The notes: a model not told the origin generated them from the sequence alone. A stretch of DNA of 64,000 bases from Nereocystis luetkeana (GCA_031213475.1 JARUPZ010000002.1:12534951-12598950), one strand, 5' to 3'; numbered from the stretch's first letter, positions 12,301 to 26,552 are shown. Numbers and translations are program-made.

Positions 12301-13330
12301 TCCCTACGTCCCTTGAAGGCGCCATCGCTCCTACCAGTTCCGCCGTCCAGCCCCACCCTCTATGTCCCTTCCTCCTGCTAACTCCTCTTTTATCTCCCGC
12401 CCTCCAGCAGCACGTCAAGCTTCTCCACCACCACTCTCTACCCCCATCCCCTATGTCCTTCCCTGATGTCACGCCTCCTTCCAACTCTACCGTCAAACCC
12501 TTCTTCCACTCAATACGTCCCTTCCTGATGCCAAACCCCTTCCATCTTCCACCCTTCAGCAGCTCGACATACACCGTCGCCACACCTCTCTACCCCCACC
12601 CCTACGTCCCTTCTTGCTGACACCCTTCTAGCTCCTACGTCCCTTCCTCCTGCCACACCAACTCCCACCTTCCAGCATCTCACCAAGCAGTTCCACCGCC
12701 CCTCTCTACCCCCACCTCGTGCGTCCCTTTTTGCTGCCAACCGTCTCCGCCTCCGCCACCAAGTGCTACCCCTGCGTCTCTTCCTGCTGCAACCCCTCTT
12801 CTACCTACGCTCCCCAACCCCTCTCTCACTCCCTATATCCCTTGCTGATGCCACCCCCTCCCAGCTCTCGCCCGCCAGCAGCTCAACAAGAAGCTCCACC
12901 ATCCCTCTCTACCGCCATCGCCTACGTCAAGTGTTGTTGCCATCCTCTCTTTAACCTACGCTGCCGAGGCTTTTTTCCATCAAGGTTCTTACCTTCCTGA
13001 TGCCGCCCCTCTATCCAGCTCACGACCCTCCAGCAGCTCAACAAGCAGCGCCACGGTCCATCTCAATCCCGACCCCGCACATCCCTCGCTGTTGCCGCCC
13101 TCCCTCCACCTCCGTCCCTCAGCTCTACTTTTAACTCCATGTCTCTCCCTGATGCCGTCCCTCCTTCCAGTTCGCGCCCTCCAGCAGCTGGCCACGTAGT
13201 AGGTCCACGTCCCATTCTACCCCCACCCCCGACGTCCCTTTCTGCTGCCAGTCCCCCTCCCACCTCCCCTAACGAAGCCTACATCCACCCATTTTCTTAA
13301 CTTGCTGCTGCTACGTCACCTTTCAGCTCC
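9380..13330 (+). repeat. Degenerate edge of the C/T-rich satellite, including an inverted block
   Basis: Irregular units contain CCAGCAGCTCGCCAAGCAGC and CTCCACCGCCC, spaced roughly 90-130 bp apart and more diverged than the main array. The + strand is C-rich except at about 10505-11545, where it turns G-rich. Open frames here run in several frames at once and follow the repeat, so I do not call them genes. Confidence 0.8.
10505..11545 (-). repeat. Inverted block of satellite (G-rich on + strand)
   Basis: The + strand reads TGGAGCTGCTTGGCGAGCTG and GCAGCAGGAAGGGACGTA. These are reverse complements of unit phrases in the flanking array (CAGCTCGCCAAGCAGCTCCA and TACGTCCCTTCCTGCTGC). The switch back to C-rich orientation is abrupt near 11545. 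The left switch is near 10505, just after a junction sequence shared with 9833-9925. Confidence 0.8.
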
Positions 13331-16300
13331 CACCCTCCAGCAGCTCGCTAAGCAGGTCTATCGCCCCTCTCTACCCCCACGACTTACGCCCCTTCTCACT
13401 GCCACCCCCCACACACACACCCTATTATGTACCTGGTATGTATATATACCCTGGTATATATAGGTTGGGTTGGCGTCGGTTGGCGACAACGCTGTAATGC
13501 ACGCTTCTCACTACGTGAGCTAGACAGCCAGGATACCGTTCTCTTTTTTTTTACTTTTCCCGCGTAAGCCTACTACCACCCCCTACAACCCCTTCCTCCT
13601 ACCGCCTCCCTTTTCAGCTCTCACCCTCCAGCTGCTCGCCAAGTATCTGCACCGCCCCAATCTCACCCAACCCTCTACATTCCCTTCTTGACGCCACCCC
13701 CCCTTCTAGCTTTCCCGCCCAAGACTACTGTCACCCGCTACATTTCCTTTTTTTGGTCGTCCCCTTCCCAGCTCCGGCCCTCCAGTAGCTCGCCAAGCAT
13801 CTCCACCACCCCCATCTCCGTCAACCCCCTACATTTCCTCCTTGTCGCCCTCCTCCCTTCCGGCACTTCCGCCCAACCTACTCCCACCCCCTACAATCCG
13901 TTCCTACTGCCACCCCCCTTTCAGCCCTCGCCCTCCAACAGCTCCCCAAGCATCTCCACCGCCCCAATCTACTCCAATCCTCGACAGTACGTTCTTGACG
14001 CCACCCCATCTTCAAGATTTCACACCCAAGCCGACTGACACCCGCTACGTTTACTTTTTTCTGCCACCCCGGTGTCCAGCTCCCGCCCTCCAGCAGCTCG
14101 CCAAGCATCTCCACCGTCCCAATCTACTCCAACCCCCTACATTCCTTTCCTGCCGCCCTACTTCCTTGCAGCTGGATCGCCCAACCTACTCACACCCCCT
14201 ACAATCCGTTCCTGCTTCCATCCTCCTTTTCAGCTCTTGCCATCCAGTAGCTCACCAAGCATCTCCCACGCGCGCATCTCCTCCAACTTCTTGACGCCGT
14301 CCCCCCACTTGAGTTTTCCGACCTAATCCTACTGCCAATCCCTAGAGTACCTCCTGCTGCCACCTCCATTTCCAGCCCCGCCCTCCAGCAGCTCGCCAAG
14401 CATCTCCATGGCCCCAATATACTCCCATCCTCTACATTTCGTTCCTGCTACTACCCCCTTTCCGGCACTCCCGCCCAACGTACTCCCACCCCCTACAATC
14501 CGTTCCCACTGCCACCTCGCTTTCCAGCTCCCGCCCTCCAGCAGCTCACGAAGCATCTCCACCGCCCCAATCTACTCCAACCCTCTACATTCCCTTCTTG
14601 ACGCCACCACCTTTCCACCAAAACGTGCTGCCACCCGCTATATTCTCTTTTTTGTTGCCACCTACCGTCCCAGCTCCCGCCCTCCAGCAGCTCGCCAAGC
14701 ATCTCCACCGTCCTAGTCTACTCCAACTCTCACCCTTGCCTTCCTGTCGCCCTCCTCCCTTCCGGCACTCCCGCCCAACCTACTCCAACCCCCTACAATC
14801 CCTTCCTAACATCACCCCCCTTTTCAGCTCTCGTCCTCCAGCAGCTTGCCAAGCATCTCCACCCCTCCAATCTGCTGTAACCCTCTACACCCCCTTCCTG
14901 ACGCCGCCCCCTACTTTAGCGTTGCCGCCTATACATACTGCCACCGGCTGCATTCCCTTACTGCTGCCACCCCCGTTGTCAGCTCCCGCCCTCCAGCAGC
15001 TCCCCAAGCATCTCCACCGCCTTAGTCTACCCCAACCCCCTAAATTCCCTCCTGGCCGCCGTACTTTGCAGCTGCAGCCTATTGCAACCCCCTACAACCC
15101 CTTCCTGCTGCCACTCCCCTTTTCAGCTCTCGCCCTCCAGCAGCTTGCCAAGCATCTCCACCGTCCCAATCTATTCCAACCCTCTACATTCCTTCTTGAC
15201 GCAACCCCCCCTTCTAGCTTTCTCACCCAAGTTGACTCCCACCCGTTACATTTACTTTTTGCTGTCGACCTCTTTTTCAGCTCCCGCTCTCCAGCAGCTC
15301 AACAAGCATCTCCATGGCCCTGCTTTACTCCCACCCTCTATATTTCCTTCCTGGCGCCAACCCTGCTTCCAGCTGCCCCGCTTCAATCTACTCCCAGCCC
15401 CTACATTCTCTTCCTGCTGCCAGCTCCCTTTGCAGCTCCCGCTTTCCAGCAGCTCGCCAAGCATCTTTGCCGCCTCAACCTACTTCAATCCCGTACAATT
15501 CCTTCCTGTCGCCACCCCCCTTTGCAGCTCTCCCGCCCCAACCTACTCCCAACCCCTACATTCCCTTCCCGCTGCCACTCCCCGTTCGAGTTCCCACCCT
15601 GCAGCAGCTCGTCGAGCATCTCCACAGTCCCGGCCCACTGCCACCGCCTGCAATCCTTTCCTGCTGTCACCCCCCTTCCCAGCTTCCTCCTTCCAGCAGC
15701 TCGCCAAGTCCTCAATCTACTTACACCGTCTACGTTCCCTACCTGCCACCATCCCCCCTTGCAGCTCTCCCGCCCCAACTTATTCCCACTCTCTATACTC
15801 CTTTTGTGCTGACACCCCCCTTTACTACTCCGGCCATTCAGCAGCTCGCCAACCATCTCCACCGCCTCACTTTACTCCAGCCCCCTACAGTTTCTTCCTA
15901 CCACCACTCCCCCTTCCAGCTGTTTCGCCCCAATGTACTCACAATCCCCACATTCCCGTTCTGCTACCACTCCCTTTTTCAGTCCCGCCCTCCACGAACT
16001 CATCAAGAATCTCCGCAACCTCTCCACAACCTCGATCTACTCTCAACCCCTGCAACCCATCCCTGGTGCCATCCCCCTTTCCAGCCCCCGTCCTCATGTA
16101 GGTCGCCAAGCATATCCATAGCCTCAATATACTTCAGCTATCTATATTTCCTTGCTGCCGCCACGCCCCCTTTCAGGCCTTCCACTCTAATCTACAACCA
16201 CTCCCCACATTCCAGCTGTCCCTTCGCAATCGAACTTTTACATTCCCCCCTTGCTGCCACCATCTTTTCCCGGTTAGGCTTTCCGGCAGGTTGCCAATCA

Positions 16301-19300
16301 TCTCCACCGCCCCAATCGGCTCTGCCCCCCTACATTCCCTGCCTGCAGCCACATCCGCTTCCAGCTCTCCTACCCAGACGTAGTTCGACCCCTTACTTTC
16401 CCTTCATGCTGCTGCTCCCCTCTCCAGCTACGGCCCTCAATCATCTCGCCTAGTATCTTGACCGCCCCAACCTACTCCCATCCGTAACAAAGTATCCCTG
16501 CGGCCTTACCACCTTCTATTTTCCAGTCTCCATGCAGTTCGCCACTAATCTCCACAGCCCTGAACCACTCTCACCCCCTACATTCCCTTCCTGCTGCCAC
16601 CCCCTCTTCGAGCTCCCGCCCTCCAGCAGCTCGACAAGCATATCCACAGATCGAACATCTACTCCCATCCTCTACATTTCCTCCCTATCGCCACCCACCC
16701 CTCCAGTCCTCCCGCCCCAACCTACTCCCAACCCCTATATCCCGTTCCTGCCGCCACCCGCCTTTGCAGTTCCCGCTCTCTTGAGGCTTGCTCAGTATAT
16801 CAATAGCCCCGATCTACCCCGAATGCTTCACATTACCTTCCTGCCGCCACTCCCGCCCCCAGCTCTCCCACCCCAACTTACTTCCACCCCCTACATTCCC
16901 TTCTTGCTGCCAACCCCCTTTCCAGCTCCCACCCTCCAGCAGCTCACCAAGCATCTCCACCGCCCCAATCTATGTCCCTACGTTCCCATCCTGCGGCCAC
17001 TTCCCCTTCCAGCTCTCCCGCCCCAATCTACTCCAAACCCTTACATTCCATTCCTGCTGCCACTCCTCCTTCCAGCTCCCGCCTTCCAGCAGATAGCCAA
17101 GCATCTCCACAGCCCCGATCTACTGCCACCCCTTCCACGTCCTTCTTGATGCCACCCCCCTTTCCAACTCTTGCCGTCCAGCGGCTCGGAAAGCATATTC
17201 AAAGCTCCCATCTACTCCCAACCTCTACACCCCCTTCCTGTCGCCAGCCCCCCCTCCAACTCCCTCCCGCCTCAACGTATCCCCATCCCCTACATTCCCT
17301 TCCTGTTGCCACCCCCCTTTCCAGGTCCCTCCTTTTTGCAGCCCGCCAAGCGTCTCCATCGCACCAACCCTACTCTAACACCATACATTATATTACTCCC
17401 ACCCCCCCCCGTCCCAGTTCTTCCGCCTAAATATACTCCCACTCCCTGCAATACCTTCCTACTGCCACCCCCCCCCTACAGCTGCCGCCCTCCAGAAGTT
17501 CGCCAAGCATCCTCACAGCCCCGATATTCTCCACCCCCTACAATCGCTTCTGCTGCCACCCCCATTTCCAACTCCTGCCTTCCACTGACTCGTCAACCAT
17601 ACCGATACCCCTAGTTTATTCCCACCCCCTTTGTTCCCTTCTTACTGCTACCCCCCTTTCCAGCTCCCGCCCTCCAGCAGCTCGCCAATGATCTCCACCT
17701 CCTCAATCTACTCCAACCCCCAACATTCCATTCCTGCCGCTACCCCTTCTTCCAGCTGTCCCGCCCCAACCTAGTCCCAACCCCCACAATCCACTCCTGC
17801 TGCCACCACCCCTCCCGGATCCCGCCCTTCAGCAACTCACCGAGCATACCCATAGCCCTAATCTACCCTCATTCTCTATATCCCCTTCCTGCCGCCACCC
17901 ACCCTTTCAGCTCTCCCACCTCAATCTACTCCCGCCCCCTACATTCCGTTCCTCCTGCCACCCTCCTTTCCAGCCCCCACTCTCCGGAAGCTCCTCAAGC
18001 ATCTTCACTGTACCGATCTACTCTAACCCTCTAAACTCCCTGCCCCCCCCTCTCTTCCAGCTCTCCGGCCCCAATATATTCCAAATCCCTACATTCCCTT
18101 TCTGCTGCCATGCCTCCTTCCAGCTCCCGCCTTCCAGCAGCTCACATCTCCACAGTCCAGATATTCTCCCACCCCCTACAACCCCTTCCTATTGCCACCC
18201 CGCTTTTCAGCTCACGTCCTCCAGCAGCTCGCCAAGCATCACCACCGCCGCAATCTACTCCAATCCCCAACATTCCCTTCCTGCCACCACCCTCCCTTCC
18301 AGCTCTCCCGCCCCAGTCTACTCCCACGTCCTACATTGCCTTCCTGCTGCTACCCCTTTTTACAGCTCCCTCACTCCAGCAGCTGGCCAAGCATCTCCAC
18401 AGCCCTGATGTACTCCACCTCCTACAATCCCTTCCTGCTGCCAACCCCTATTCCAGCTCCGTCTCTCCAGTGGCTCGCCCCGCATCTCCATAATCCCAAT
18501 CTGCTCCCACTCACTCCTTTTTGTTCCTGCTGCCACCCCACTTTCAAACTCCCGCCCTCCAGCAGGTCGCCAATGATATCCACCGCCGCAAACTACTCCA
18601 ACCCCCAACATTCCCTTCCTGCCGCCACCCCCCTCTCCAGCTTTCCCGCCACAACCTACTCCCAACCCCTGCAATTTCTTCCTGCTGTCACCCCCCTTTC
18701 TAGCTCCGACCTCCAACAGCTCGTCAAGCATCTCCACCGCCCCAATCTACTCTAACCCTATATTGTACATTCCCTTCCTGACAGCACCCCTCCTTCTTAT
18801 TTTGCCGCCCAGACCTACTGAACCCAGTTACATTTTCTTCGTGCTGCCACCACCCCTCCCTCCAGCAACTCGCCAGGCTTCTCCATAGCCCCGATCTACT
18901 CTCACCCTTTACGTTCCCTTGCTGCCGCCATCCCCCTTTCCAGCTCCTCCAATCCAATCTACTCCCAGCCCCTACATCCCCTCCCTGCCGCCACACCGCT
19001 TTCCAGCTCCCGCCCTAACGTAGCTCGCTCAGCATCCCCAAGGCCGCAATCTACTTCAACCTCCCACATCCCCTTCCTGCCACCACCCCCCGTTCGAGCG
19101 CACATACTCCCAACCCCCACACTCCCTTCCTGCTGCCATCGCCCTACCCAGCTCCCGTCCTTCAGAAACTCGCCAAGCATTTCCGTAGCTGTGATGTACT
19201 CCCACCCTCTACATTTCACTGTCGCCCCCCACCTTCCCAGCTCTTCCAACCCGACCTTCTCCCATTCCCCGCGCTTCGTTCATGTCGCCACCCCCCTGTT

Positions 19301-22300
19301 CAGCTCCCGTCTCCAGCAGATCCCAAAGCCTCTTCACCGCCCCGATCTACTCCAAACACCCACACTCTCTACCTGCCACTACCCCCTCTTCCAGCCCTTC
19401 CACCCTGACATACTCCCAATCTCTCCTTTTCCTGTCGCTGCCCTTCCCCCTTCCAGCGCCCGTCTTCCAGCCACCCGCCAAGCATCTCCACAGTCCCGAT
19501 CTACTGCCATCCCTTCCAATCATTACCTGCTGCCATCCCCCCTTTCCCGCTCCCGACATCCAGTAGCTCGCCAAGCATCATCACCGCCGCAATATACCTC
19601 AACTCCCTAAATTTATTTCCTGCCACCATTCCCCCCTCAGCTCTCCCACCCCAATCTACTCCTAACCCCTACATTCCCTTCTTGCTGCTACTTCCCATTC
19701 AGCTCCCGCCCTCCAGCCGCTCGCCAAACATATCCAACACCCCGTCTACTCCCAAGCCCTACAATCACTTCCTGCCGCCACCCCCTTTCCAGCTCCCACG
19801 CTCCAATCCACTCTCAACCCCTACAACCTCTTCTTGCTGCTACCCCCTCTTTCCAGCTTCCACCCTCCAGCAGGTCGCCAAGGGTCTCCACCATCCCACT
19901 ATACTCCCTCCCCCACCATTCACTTCCAGACGCTATCCCCCCTTTCAGTTATCCCGCCCCCAACCTACTCACAACCCCTGCATTCCCCTCCTGCTGTCAC
20001 CCCGCTTTCCAGCCCCCGTCCTCCAGCAGCTCACCAAACATCTCAAAGCCCCAATCTATACCAACTTCAATTAATTCAATCCTTGCCATCGCCCCCGTTC
20101 CAGCTTTTCCGCAACAATACTCCCCACCCCCTACATTCCGTTCCTGCTGCCATCCCCCTTTCCAACTCCCGCCCTTCAGCAGCTCGCCAAGCATCTCCAC
20201 CACCCCGATCAGCTCCAACCCTTCACATTCCGTTCCTGACGCCACTCCACCTTCTGGCCTTCCCGGGCGAACCTGCTGTCACCGGCGTCGTTTCCTTCCT
20301 ACTGCCACCCTCCTTTTCAGCTCCCGCCCTCCAGCAACTCGGTAAGTATCTCCATAGCTCCGAGGTACCCCCACCCTCTACAGTCACTTTCTGCCACCAA
20401 TCCCCTTTCCAGCTCTCGCGCCCGATCTACTGCCACCCCCTCAATTCCCTTTCTGTTGCCACTTGCCTTTCCAGCTCCAGCCCTCCAGCAACTCGCCAAG
20501 CATCTCCACGGCCTTAATCTACGCATAAACGCCTACATTCCCGTCCGGCCGCTACCCCCGATTTCCCACCCCAATCTACTCCAAAACCCTACATTTCCTT
20601 CCCGCTGCCACTCCCCCTTCCAGCTCCAGCCCTCCAGCAGCTCGCCAAGCATCTCCACCGACCCGGTCTACTACCACGCTCCATGTATCCTTCCTGCTTC
20701 CTACCCCGTTTCCAGCTGCCGCCTTCTAGTAGCTCGCCAAGCATATCCAAAGCCCCAGTCTACTCCCAATCCTCTACATTTTCTTCTTGCCGCCATTCCC
20801 GCTTCCAGCTTTCCCGCCCCAATCTATCCCCACGCCCTACATTCCGTTCCGGCTGACAACCCCTTTAACGCTCCCGCCCTCCAGCAGCCCGCCAACCATC
20901 TCCACAACACGAATCAATTCGAACCCCCTACAGTCCCTTCCTGCTGCCACCACCCCCCCCTTCCAGCTCTCCCGCCCCAATCTACTCCCAACCTCTACAT
21001 TCCCTTCCTACCGCCACCCCCCCTTCCAGCCTTTCCAGCCCAATCTACTCCCAACCCTTACTTTCCCTTTCGACTGCCACCCCCCTTCCAGAACTCGCCC
21101 TCCAGCAGCCCGCCACGAAAATCCAAAGCTCTATTCAACTCCCACCCTCCGCACTCTCTTCCTTCCGCCACGCTCCTTTACGGCTCGCCTTCCCAAATCT
21201 ACTCCGAGCCCTCAAAGTTCCACCCCGCTGCCACACCTCGTCCCCACTCCCGCTTTCCGGAAAGTCACCAATGCTCTCCACCGACCCAATCTACTCCAAC
21301 CCCGAATCTTCGCTTCTCGACGCCACCCCCTATTCCAGCTCTTCCACCCCAATGTTCTCAAGCCCCTACCATTACCTTTCTGATGCCTCCTCCCCTTTTG
21401 CGGCTCTCACGCCCCAACCTACTTCCATACCCCACAATCCGTTCCTTCTGCCACCCCACTTTCCATCTCCCTCCCTCCAGCAGCTCACCATCCTTTTCCA
21501 TAGCCCCAATCTACTCCCAACCCCTACATTCCCTTCCTGCCGCTTCCCTCGCTTCCAGCTCTCCCGCCTAAACTGTCTCACACGCCCTACACTCCCTTCC
21601 GGTCTGACAGCCTCCTTTACAGCTCTCGCCCTCCAGCAGCTCGCCGACCATCTCCATCACCCCAATATACTCCAACCCCCGACAGTCCCTTGCTGCCACC
21701 AAAACCCCCTTTCCAGCTCTTCCGCCCCAATATATTCCCAACGCATACATTCCCTTCCTGCTGCCACCGTTCCTTCTGGCTCCTGCCCTCCAGCAGCTCG
21801 CCAAACATCTCAACAGCCCCGATCTATCCCCACCCCCTCCAATTCCTTCCCCCTACCACCCCCCTTTCCAGCTGCCGCCCTCCGGGCACATCGACAAGCC
21901 TATCCATACCCCCAATCTACTCTACACACCCTTTCTACCGCCACCCCCCCTTCCTGCTCTTCCGCCCCGATCTACTCTTTCCCCCGACATTTCGCTCCTG
22001 CTGCCGCCCCCCTTTCCAGCTCGCGCCCCCCAGCAGCTCGCCAACATCTCCACCGCCCTAATCTACTCCAACCCACTACAGTCCCTTTCTACCACCACCC
22101 CCCTTCCAGCCCCTCCCGCCCCAATCTACTCCCAATGCTTACTTTCCCTTTCTACTGCCACCCCCGTTCCAGCTCGTGCCCTCCAGTAGTTCGTCAAGCA
22201 TCTCCACAGCCCCGATAAACTCCCACCCCTACAATTCCTTCCTAATGCCACCCCCCTGCCAGCTCCCGCCCTCCCGCAGCTCTCCAAGCCTATTCATATC

Positions 22301-25300
22301 CCTTCTACTCTAAATCCTCTACATTCCCTTCCTGCCTCCACCCCCTCTTTCAACTCTTTTGCCCCAATCTACTTCCGCCCCCTACAGCCCGTTCCTGCTG
22401 CTACTCCCCGTTCCACCTCTCGCCCTTCAGCAGTTCGCGAAGGAAACCCATAGCCTCGATCAACTCCCATCCTCTACATTGCCGTCCCCCCACCAGCTCC
22501 CCTTCAAGCTATCTCACCCCCAATCTACACCTAGTCCCTACATTCCCTTTCTCCTGCCACGCCCCTTCCCCGCTCCCGCTTTCCGGCAGGTCGCCAATAT
22601 TCTCCATCACCCCAAGATACTCCAACCCCCAACATCCACCTCCTGCCGCCCCTCCCCCGTCCAGTTCCCACGCCCTAACCTACTCCCATCCCCTACCTTC
22701 TGTTCCTGCTGCCACCCCCCTTTTCAGCTCCCGCCCTCCAGCATCACCAAGTATCGCTACCGCCCCAATCTACTCCACCCCCTATGTTCCCTTCCTTCTG
22801 TCACCCCCCTTTCCAGCAGTCGCCCTGTAGCAGCTCGTCAAGCATCTCCACAGCCCCGATCTACTCTCCCCCTCTACAACCCCTTCCTGCTGCCACCCCC
22901 CCTGCTAGCTCCCGCCCTCCCACAGCTCTCCGGGCATATATATATCCCCAATCTACTGCAACTCATCTACATTCCCTTCTTGCCGCCACCCCTTCTTCCC
23001 GCTCTCCCACCCCCCCCTACTTCCACCCCCTACATCCGTTCCTGCTGCCACCCCCCCTATCAGCTCCCGCCCCCGAGCAGCTGGCCAGGCATCTCAAAAG
23101 CCCCATCCTACCTCCACCCGCTAACTTCTCTTCCTACCGCCAACCCCCTTTCAGCTTCCCCGCCTTAACCTACTCCTAGCCCCTACGTTTCGTTCCTGTT
23201 GCTGTCGCCTTTTCCAGGACCCGCCCTCCACCATCTCGCCAATCATCTTCACCGCTCCAATCTACTCCAACCCCGTACATTCCCTTCCTACCGCCACCCC
23301 TTCGTCCAGCTCTCCCGCCCCAACCTACTTCAATCCACTAGATTCCCATCCTGCAACACCCCCCCTTCCACATCCCATCCTCAACCAGCTCCCGAAGCAT
23401 CTCCAGAGCCCCGATCTACTCCCACCCCCTACAATCCCTACCTGCTGTCACCCCCTATTCGAGCTCCCGCCCTTCAACACCTCAGTCAGCATGCCCATAC
23501 CCACACTTTACTCCAACCTCCTACATTCCCCTTCTGCTGCCTCCCCCTCTTCCAGCTATCTCCAGCCCTACTCCTTCCCCCTACATTCCAATCGTGCTGC
23601 CCCCCCCTCTCCAGCTCCCGCCCTCCAACAGCTCGCCAAGCATATCCGTGGACCACTCCTCTCCCCACCCTTTTATCCCCTTCCTGCCGCCACCCCCCCT
23701 TGCAGTTCTCCCGTCCCACTCTACTCGCAACCTCTACGACCCCTTCCTGCTACCACCCCTCTTTGCAGCAGCCGCTCTCCAGCAGCTCGTAATAAATATC
23801 CATAGCCCAAATGTACCCCCACCCTCTATGCTCACTTCCAGCTTTCGCAACCCAAATCTACTCTCAACCCCTACACTCTCTTCATCCTTTCACCCCCCAT
23901 TTCAGCTCACGCCCTCCAGCAGGTCGCCAAGTGTCTCCACCGCCCCAATATACTGCCACCTGCAACGTTTTCGTCCAGCCGTCATCCCCCCGTTCAATTC
24001 TCCGGCCCCAACCTACTCCCACCCCCTACATTCCCTCTTTGCTGCCAACCCCCATTCCAACTCACGTGCTCCACCGGCTGGCCAAGCATCTCCAACACCC
24101 CAACATACTCCAACCCCCTACATCAAACTCCTGCCACCGCCTCCCTTTCAGCCCTCCCGCCGCAACATACTTCTACGCCCTACAACCCCTTCCTGCTGCC
24201 ACCCCCCTTCCCAGCTCCCACCTTCCAGCAGCTCACCGCGCATCTCCACCGCTCCCATCCACTCTAATCCTACACCTTCCGTTCCTGACGCCACCCCCGC
24301 TGCTAGCTTTCACGCCCAACCTACTGCCACCAGCTTCATTCCCTTTCTGCTGCCACCCCCTATTCCAGCTCCCGCCCTCCAGCATCTCGGTAAGCATCCC
24401 CAAAACCCCAATAAAATCCATTTTTTTACATTCCTTTCTTGATACCGCCACCCCTTCTAGTTCTCCCGGTCAAACCTACTGCCATCAGCTACATTTCTTC
24501 CTGCTTCTGCTCCCCTTTCCAGCTCTCGCCCTCCAGCAACTCGACAAGCGTCTCCATAGCCCAACCCACTCTCTAAATCCTCTTCCTGTCAGAACCCCCA
24601 CTTCTAGCCCCCCCGCCTCCGTTTACTCCCAGCCCCTACATTTCCTTCCTGCCGCGACTCCCCCTTTCGGCTTTCTTGCCCCAATCTGCTCCCAACCCCT
24701 TCAGTTCCTTCCAGCTGCCACTTCTCCTTCAGCCCCAACCCTCAAGAAGCTCCCCAAGCATCTCCACGGTCCTGATCTACTGCCACCCCGTCTAATATCT
24801 TTATGTTGCCATCCCCCTTTCCAGCTCCTGTCGTTCAGCAGCTCGCCAAGCACATCCATAGCCCCAATCTACCCCTAATCATCTACATTCTCTGCCTGCC
24901 GCCACTCCCGCTTCCGGTTCCGCCCAACTTACTCCCACCCTCCACATTCCCTTGCTGCTGACACCATCCTTTACAGTTCCCACCCTCCAGCAGCCCGCCA
25001 AGCATCTCCACCACCCCAATCTACTCCAACCCCCTACAGTCCCTTCCTGCCGCCGCTCCTCCGTCCGGCGCTCCCGCCTCAATCTATCTCCAACCCTTCA
25101 ATTTCCTTTCTGCTGCCATTTTTTCTCTTCCAGTTCCTGCCCTTCAGCTGCACGCCACGCATCTTCAGAGCCCCCCTTTACTCCAACCCCTTACAATCCC
25201 TTCCGGCTGCCACCCCCTTTTCCAGCTCCCGCCCTCCAGCAGATCGCCAAGCATGTCCATACCGCCAATCTACTCCCACCTCTACACTATTCTCCTGCCG

Positions 25301-26040
25301 CCACCCCCTCTTCTACCTCTCCCGCCCCGATCTACTCCCACCCCTCACATCCCATTCCTACTATCACCCCCCCTTCCCGCGCTGGACCTCCAGCAGCTCG
25401 CCAAGCATCTTCACCGCCTCAATCTGCTCTCACCCTTTATATTGCCCTCCTGCCGCCACCCTCCTTTTCAGCTCTCACGCCCCAATCTACTCCCACCCCC
25501 TACGTTCCCTTCCTGCTGCCCCCCCCGTTCCAGCTCTCCCGCTCCAAGCTACTCTCACCCCCTGCATTCCCTTCCTGCTGCCAGCCCCCCTTCCTGCCCC
25601 CGCCCTCCAGCGGCTCGCCAAGCATCTCCACTGCTCAATCTACCCGTAAACTCCTACACTCCTTTCCTGCAGACACCCCCGTTTCCAGCTCGCCCGCCAC
25701 AATCGTCTTCCACCCCCCAGATCCCCTTTCTGCCGCGACCGCTCCTTCCAGCTTTCGCCCTCCAGCAGCTCGCCAATCATTTCTATTGCCCCCATAAACT
25801 CCAAACCCCTACATACCCTCCCTGCCGCCACCCTCTACGTTATGTTCCTGCTGCCACCCCCCTTTCCAGCTCCCGCCTTCCGGCATCTCGCCAAGCACCT
25901 CCACCGCCCCATTCTACCCCAAACCCCCTACATTCCTGCGGCCACCCCCGTGTCCAGCTCTCCTGCCGTCCAGCAGCTCGCCAAGCAATTTCACCGGCTC
26001 AAGCTACTCCTCCCCCCTGCATTTCCTTTCTGCTGCCGCC
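13330..26040 (+). repeat. Main C/T-rich satellite array, dimeric unit of about 150 bp
   Basis: Each higher-order unit has a long half, about 90 bp, containing CCCTCCAGCAGCTCGCCAAG then CATCTCCACCGCCCCAATCT. A short half of about 60 bp lacks that block and reads AGCTCTCCCGCCCCAATCTA. Both halves end in CTACATTCCCTTCCTGCTGC then a C run. The AGCAGCTCGCCAAGCAT phrase recurs near 13785, 13937, 14093, 14247, 14392, 14540, 14687, 14838, 14993, 15142, 15294 and 15447, so the period is 145-156 bp. That gives roughly 85 units. Open frames occur in all three + frames without one staying open. Confidence 0.9.
13395..13570. other. AT-containing interruption in the satellite
   Basis: The array is broken by unrelated sequence with ACACACAC, ACCTGGTATG, TATATATA and a T run. 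It separates the degenerate edge from the regular array and carries one copy of the dispersed ACCTGGTA word. Confidence 0.6.
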
Positions 26041-26048
26041 CATCCTTT

Positions 26049-26152
26049 CTGGTCGGTGGAAAATCGACGTACTCCGTCCCGGCATTGAATCATAGGGATG
26101 TGAGGGTCTATATCTATACGACTACGGCCATGCATGGAATCGAGTGCACCCC
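26049..26152 (+). repeat. Dispersed ~125 bp element, copy b, at the right end of the satellite
   Basis: It has CTGGTCGGTGGAAAATCGAC, CTCCGTCCCGGCATTG, CGACTACGGCCATGCATGG and ATCGAGTGCACC followed by C-rich DNA, in the family order. It is inserted within the last satellite units, which resume to about 26280. Confidence 0.8.
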
Positions 26153-26298
26153 CCTCCCCCGCCCATCTCTCCCGACCCAACCTACTCCCACCGCCTACAT
26201 TTTCTTTCAGCTGCAACCCTCCCCGTCTGACTCCCCCCCTTTAGCATGTCGCCAAGCATCTCCCCCGTCCCAATCCACACCACAAATGTTATTGGCTA

Positions 26299-26406
26299 GT
26301 TACGGAGGACCATAGTAAATAGGACCAAATATTGCTAGTAAAAATGGCTATTTATATAGGTTTTTATGTATACCATAGGTCCTATTAACTATGGTCCCCC
26401 GTAATA
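26299..26406. mobile_element. MITE family B, copy 1 (TIR type, TA-flanked)
   Basis: The right terminus reads CTATGGTCCCCCGTAATA and the left is a diverged inverse, TTACGGAGGACCATAG. The interior (ATGTATACCATAGG and AAAAATGG) is shared with copies at 33097 and about 61009. It is about 108 bp, with no coding capacity. Confidence 0.8.
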
Positions 26407-26552
26407 GATGTTATCACAGTTGTGGTTCGCCAAAGGTAAGGGCCAGCTCCGCTCACTTTAGAAGCCCCCCGCCAACCAAACCATTGTTCGGCCCAAAACT
26501 CCCCCCCCCCCTCTTGGTAGTACTGCAGCAGGATTGAGCAAGTCCCAGTAAC

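Noticed and set aside
9085..26315. Many long Pro/Ser-rich open frames (up to 404 codons) in the C-rich region
   Set aside because: They overlap in all three + frames, follow the satellite unit, and drift between frames because the unit length is not fixed. No domain, splice structure or codon pattern is seen.
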